9,047 nucleotides of DNA from an uncultured Clostridia bacterium (GTDB taxonomy: Bacteria > Bacillota > Clostridia > Oscillospirales > Ruminococcaceae): NCBI GenBank assembly GCA_946563605.1, contig CAMNVW010000046.1:1-9047 (forward strand), given 5' to 3'. The notes beneath the pieces are model-generated. The model ran no database searches, was not told the DNA's origin, and was given only the letters and a program-made list of their open reading frames with translations. Positions 6,178-9,047 of this stretch are shown piece after piece. Made by a program: the position numbers and the translations under genes. Numbering within the stretch: position 1 is the first letter of the stretch; every line of letters begins with the position of its first letter.

Positions 6178-6205
6178 AAAGGTTACCCCCCAAAAAGGTA
6201 CCTTT
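6178..6205 (+). promoter_or_regulatory. Leader hairpin just before the oppA ribosome site
   Basis: AAAGGT-T-ACC (6178-6187) can pair with GGTACCTTT (6197-6205) with a single bulged T and a 9-base loop. The right arm is also part of a perfect 12-base DNA palindrome, AAAGGTACCTTT (6194-6205). The words AAAAAGGTTACC and AAAAAGGTACC form a direct repeat 16 bases apart. The stem ends 7 bases before AAGGAGG (6213-6219), so it could affect ribosome access or mRNA stability. Confidence 0.4.
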
Positions 6206-6225
6206 ATATGCGAAGGAGGAAGAAT

Positions 6226-8187
6226 ATGAAGAAGAATATTTCTAAAGTTCTCGCGTTGTCCATGGCAGCAGCAATGGCTCTGAGTGCTTGCGGCGGCAAA
6301 GGCGAGAACAGCACAGAAAACAATGGCGAAAACGGCGAAAACAGCGCACAGGTAAGCCAGGGCATTAAAGACCTGGTTATCTCTAAGCTGGCAACCAGAG
6401 AGCTGGAAACCTTCAACATCCTGCACAGCCAGAGAGCTGAAGATGGTGAAAACCTTGCAAACCTGGTAGACGGTCTGCTGGAATCCAACCCTGCCGGTGA
6501 GCTGGTTCCATGTATCGCTGAAAGCTGGGACAGTGAAGACGGCGGTCAGACCTGGACATTCCACATCCGTGACGGTGTAAAATGGGTTGACATGAACGGC
6601 GGCGAAAAAGCAGATACTACCGCATACGACTTTGCAACCGGTCTCGAATGGGTACTGAACTTCTACAAAAATGAATCCGCTAACACCTCCATGCCTCTGG
6701 AAATGATCGAAGGCGCATCCGAGTACTATGAGTGGACCAAAACTTTGTCTGAAGAAGAAGCTTACGCTCTGACAGCAGGTGAAGGCTCCAAATTCCTGGA
6801 GATGGTCGGTGTCGAAGTTCCGGACGAGAAAACAGTAGTTTATAAATGTAAATCCCCAATGCCATACTTCCCATCTGTAGCAACCTACAGCTGTCTGTAT
6901 CCAATGGCACAGGGCATGGTAGACGAACTGGGCGGCGCAGCAAACGTTAAATCCATGAACAACGAAAATATGTGGTACAACGGCTGCTACACCATGACCT
7001 CCTACATTCAGGGCAACGAAAAAGTCTTCACAAAGAACCCAATGTACTGGGATAAAGACTGCACCCTGTTTGACACTGTTACCTTCAAGATGGTAGAGTC
7101 CGGCGATATCAGCTGGCAGTACTGGGAGAACGAAGAAATCGACTACGTACAGCTGGGCGAAGCTCGTCTGAACGAAATCAACAAAGAAGACAACAAATGG
7201 CATGACTACCTTGTTCCTGACGTAGAGTCCAAGTACTCCTATCAGTGGCACTGGAACTTTAACAAGAACAAAGAAGACGGCACACCGGATGAAAACTGGA
7301 ACAAAGCAATTGCAAACTCTGCATTCAGAAAAGCATTCTACTATGGCTTTGATCAGGTTGACTACTGGAAGAGAACAAATGCTCTGACCCCAATGGTTTG
7401 TGAAAACAACTTCTACACCATGAAAGGTCTGTGCTTCACTTCCGACGGTACCGACTATGTAGACCTTGTTCGTAAAGAAATGGGTCTGCCAGAAGAAAAC
7501 GGCGAGACACCGGTAAGACTGGACAAAGCAAAAGCTGAGGAATACAAGAAACAGGCTATCGAAGAGCTGACTGCAATCGGCGTTACTTTCCCTGTTGAAA
7601 TCGACCACTACATTTCCGGTGCAAACCAGACAGCTCTGGACAGCGCAAATGTATTGGCTCAGACCATCAAAAACAGCTTTGGCGATGACTTCGTTAAACT
7701 GAACATCAAGACCTATGTTTCTTCTCTGAGACAGGAAGTTATCAATCCAAGACTCCAGTCCTGGACAAACAACGGTTGGGGCGCTGACTACGCTGACCCA
7801 CAGAACTACCTTGGTCAGGAAACCTACGGCAACGACAACGCTTGGTATTCTGCAACCTACTCCAACATCAACGGCATCACTGCTCCAGCTGATTATCAGC
7901 AGGAACTGGTTGACATCTACAAAGAGTACACCAGAATGGTAGACGAAGCGAACGCAATCGTTGACGATATGGACGCTCGTTATGCAGCATACGCAAAAGC
8001 AGAAGCTTACATGCTGGAAAACGTACTGGTTCTGCCTGCAAACTATCAGATTGGCTGGTGTCTGTCCAAGATCGATAACGATACCAGAATGTTCGCTAAA
8101 TTCGGCGGCGTTAACGACAAGATCAAAAACTGGGCAACTAAAGACACTCCTTATACCACTGAAGAAAAAGTAGGAACCATCGGTTAA
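6226..8187 (+). CDS. oppA: Oligopeptide ABC transporter substrate-binding lipoprotein
   Basis: A 653-aa extracellular lipoprotein of the SBP_bac_5 (peptide/nickel-binding) family that captures peptides for an Opp-type importer. ATG 6226 is 6 bases after a perfect AAGGAGG (6213-6219) and begins a classic signal: MKKNISK, a hydrophobic core, then lipobox LSAC with lipidated Cys22. Upstream in-frame codons lack a ribosome site. Residues 24-43 form an Asn/Glu/Gly-rich tether. AESWDSEDGGQTWTFHIRDG (98-117) is the typical family motif after the first lobe begins. The protein is acidic and rich in Trp and Tyr, as expected for peptide binders. In the first two thirds or so of the gene, Leu and Ser codons TTA, CTA and TCA are absent, consistent with a highly expressed gene. 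oppB follows after a hairpin. The exact substrate (di-, tri- or oligopeptide) cannot be deduced. Confidence 0.95.
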   Translation: MKKNISKVLALSMAAAMALSACGGKGENSTENNGENGENSAQVSQGIKDLVISKLATRELETFNILHSQRAEDGENLANLVDGLLESNPAGELVPCIAESWDSEDGGQTWTFHIRDGVKWVDMNGGEKADTTAYDFATGLEWVLNFYKNESANTSMPLEMIEGASEYYEWTKTLSEEEAYALTAGEGSKFLEMVGVEVPDEKTVVYKCKSPMPYFPSVATYSCLYPMAQGMVDELGGAANVKSMNNENMWYNGCYTMTSYIQGNEKVFTKNPMYWDKDCTLFDTVTFKMVESGDISWQYWENEEIDYVQLGEARLNEINKEDNKWHDYLVPDVESKYSYQWHWNFNKNKEDGTPDENWNKAIANSAFRKAFYYGFDQVDYWKRTNALTPMVCENNFYTMKGLCFTSDGTDYVDLVRKEMGLPEENGETPVRLDKAKAEEYKKQAIEELTAIGVTFPVEIDHYISGANQTALDSANVLAQTIKNSFGDDFVKLNIKTYVSSLRQEVINPRLQSWTNNGWGADYADPQNYLGQETYGNDNAWYSATYSNINGITAPADYQQELVDIYKEYTRMVDEANAIVDDMDARYAAYAKAEAYMLENVLVLPANYQIGWCLSKIDNDTRMFAKFGGVNDKIKNWATKDTPYTTEEKVGTIG

Positions 8188-8210
8188 GTTTGTAAAAGCA
8201 CATATGCAGC

Positions 8211-8240
8211 GGACTGTCTTTTCCTGCGAAAAGACAGTCC
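8211..8240 (+). other. Strong intercistronic hairpin between oppA and oppB
   Basis: GGACTGTCTTTTC (8211-8223) pairs perfectly over 13 bp with GAAAAGACAGTCC (8228-8240) around a CTGC loop. Only TTCAT follows, not a T-run, so it is probably a weak or leaky terminator, or a 3'-end stabiliser for oppA mRNA, as seen between binding-protein and permease genes of other ABC operons. It lies 23 bases after the oppA stop and 22 before the oppB start. Confidence 0.85.
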
Positions 8241-8262
8241 TTCATAGAAGGGAAAAAACTAT

Positions 8263-9047
8263 ATGTTCAAGTATTCTGTAAAGCGACTGGCGCAGTCACT
8301 GGTTACGGTTCTGATCATTGTCACAATCGTATTCTTGCTGCTCAGATTGCTCCCGACTGATTATTATTTCACAGAAGAACAGCTGATGAAATTCACCGAA
8401 GAGCAGAAACAGGAACAGCTGCTGGCAGCCGGACTTCTTGATCCTCTTCCGAAACAGCTGTTTACATTCTACGGCAAACTGGTTCGCTTGGACTTTGGAG
8501 AATCCAGACGTATCCAAAACGGTGTATCGGTTATAAAACTGATTGGAGACAAGTTTACGATTTCGATGAAGCTTGGTCTTATCTCCGTAGCAATCTCTAT
8601 GGTTATAGGTGTTCTCGTAGGTATTATCCAGGCTCGACACAAGGACAGAATTGCGGATCATATCGGAACGGCTTACACGATCTTTGTTAACGCGGTTCCG
8701 CCGCTGGTATCCTACTCGCTGGTATTGATCTTCGGATCGCGCGTATTAGGACTGCCATCCATGTATTCGACCAGAAATCCGGGTCCATCCAGCATTCTGC
8801 CACTGGTATGTTTGTCTATGGGTTCCATCGCATGGTGGGCTCTGTGGACCAGACGTTATATGATTGACGAAATTAACAAAGATTATATCAAACTGGCTCG
8901 CGTAAAAGGTATGTCCACCAAGAGCATCATGATGAAACACGTTCTCAGAAACGCGTTCGTTCCTCTTGCTCAGTATCTGCCGGCTTCCTTGCTGTCTACC
9001 ATCAGCGGTTCCCTGCTTGTTGAGAGATTCTTCTCTGTTCCAGGTAT
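8263..9047 (+). CDS. oppB: Peptide ABC transporter permease, partial at right edge
   Basis: The first 261 residues of an inner-membrane permease that forms half of the peptide channel. MFKYSVKRLAQSLVTVLIIV gives the usual N-terminal helix. LLDPLPKQLFTFYGKLVRLD (58-77) and FGESRR match the OppB/DppB N-terminal region. Membrane helices follow at about 100-122, 136-160 and 178-196. The EAA loop that docks the ATPase is clear at about 208-236 (DYIKLARVKG with Gly216, then HVLRNAFVPL). LLVERFFSVPG at the end leads into the final helices, which lie beyond the window. ATG 8263 has AGAAGGG at 8246-8252, 10 bases upstream. No stop occurs before the edge. The rest of the operon (oppC, ATPase genes) presumably follows. 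Confidence 0.95.
   Translation, partial: MFKYSVKRLAQSLVTVLIIVTIVFLLLRLLPTDYYFTEEQLMKFTEEQKQEQLLAAGLLDPLPKQLFTFYGKLVRLDFGESRRIQNGVSVIKLIGDKFTISMKLGLISVAISMVIGVLVGIIQARHKDRIADHIGTAYTIFVNAVPPLVSYSLVLIFGSRVLGLPSMYSTRNPGPSSILPLVCLSMGSIAWWALWTRRYMIDEINKDYIKLARVKGMSTKSIMMKHVLRNAFVPLAQYLPASLLSTISGSLLVERFFSVPG

Larger units (their letters stand above)
5525..6225. other. Long AT-rich intergenic region and opp leader
   Basis: About 700 bases hold no supported gene; it is visibly poorer in G and C than the flanking genes and lacks long open frames with ribosome sites. A possible 84-codon frame at 5991-6245 has no ribosome site and runs through the oppA ribosome site, so I reject it. Sequence features seen are a TTGACA at 5794-5799 without a good -10, weak AT hairpins at 5807-5831 and 5850-5877, an imperfect 22-base palindrome at 5936-5957, a promoter candidate at 5981-6009, and several leader hairpins (listed separately). 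No intrinsic terminator for galM is evident: the T-run at 5529-5534 has no stem before it. Confidence 0.6.

Noticed and set aside
6010..6225. T-box or other known riboswitch before oppA
   Set aside because: The GGTACC near the ribosome site recalls part of the T-box sequence, but the AGGGTGGNACCGCG core and a following terminator are missing.
5991..6245. 84-codon frame in the opp leader
   Set aside because: No ribosome site, overlaps a promoter candidate and leader hairpins, and ends inside oppA in another frame.
6091..7608. 505-codon open frame on the minus strand opposite oppA
   Set aside because: It is codon-aligned with oppA, where an antisense stop needs a sense TTA, CTA or TCA. The biased oppA codon use avoids these, which keeps the antisense frame open. 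The translation is Phe/Val/Cys-rich with no recognisable domain, and oppA is unambiguous.

Overview
The window looks like chromosomal DNA from a low-to-medium GC, Gram-positive, probably spore-forming gut clostridium (Oscillospirales/Lachnospirales type). The grounds are strong AGGAGG-type ribosome sites, several GTG/TTG starts, a SpoVB-like flippase, a DUF5685/J-domain gene pair that I recall mainly from Clostridia, and an Opp-type lipoprotein with a Gram-positive-style lipobox. The genus cannot be fixed from the sequence alone. All recognisable genes lie on the + strand.

Layout. (1) Bases 1-221 hold no supported gene. They contain a compact cluster of hairpins (about 20-112) of unknown identity, cut by or close to the window edge. 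(2) Bases 222-2400 form a tight three-gene cassette: a cysteine-rich DUF5685 protein, a J-domain/TPR protein with a Gly/Tyr/Gln/Ser-rich linker and a very cysteine-rich tail, and a small polytopic membrane protein. A strong intrinsic terminator at 2419-2451 closes it. (3) An AT-rich intergenic region with a promoter-like signal and a near-perfect CodY-type box precedes a 560-aa MOP-superfamily (SpoVB/oligosaccharide) flippase. (4) A galactose mutarotase (galM) follows, with its own well-formed promoter inside the 3' end of the flippase gene. (5) About 700 bp of AT-rich, gene-free DNA contains promoter candidates and several inverted repeats, forming the leader of (6) an oligopeptide ABC-transporter operon: oppA (lipoprotein), an intercistronic 13-bp hairpin, and the start of oppB, which runs off the right edge.

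How the parts relate. The opp genes form one transport unit: OppA captures peptides outside the membrane and OppB is half of the channel. The hairpin between them may keep oppA expressed above oppB. The flippase and galM are ordinary envelope and sugar-metabolism genes under separate control. The least understood part is the DUF5685 cassette. DUF5685 carries two Asp-rich motifs resembling those of squalene/phytoene synthases. Together with the partner J protein and the membrane protein, this makes it the best candidate here for an undescribed system.
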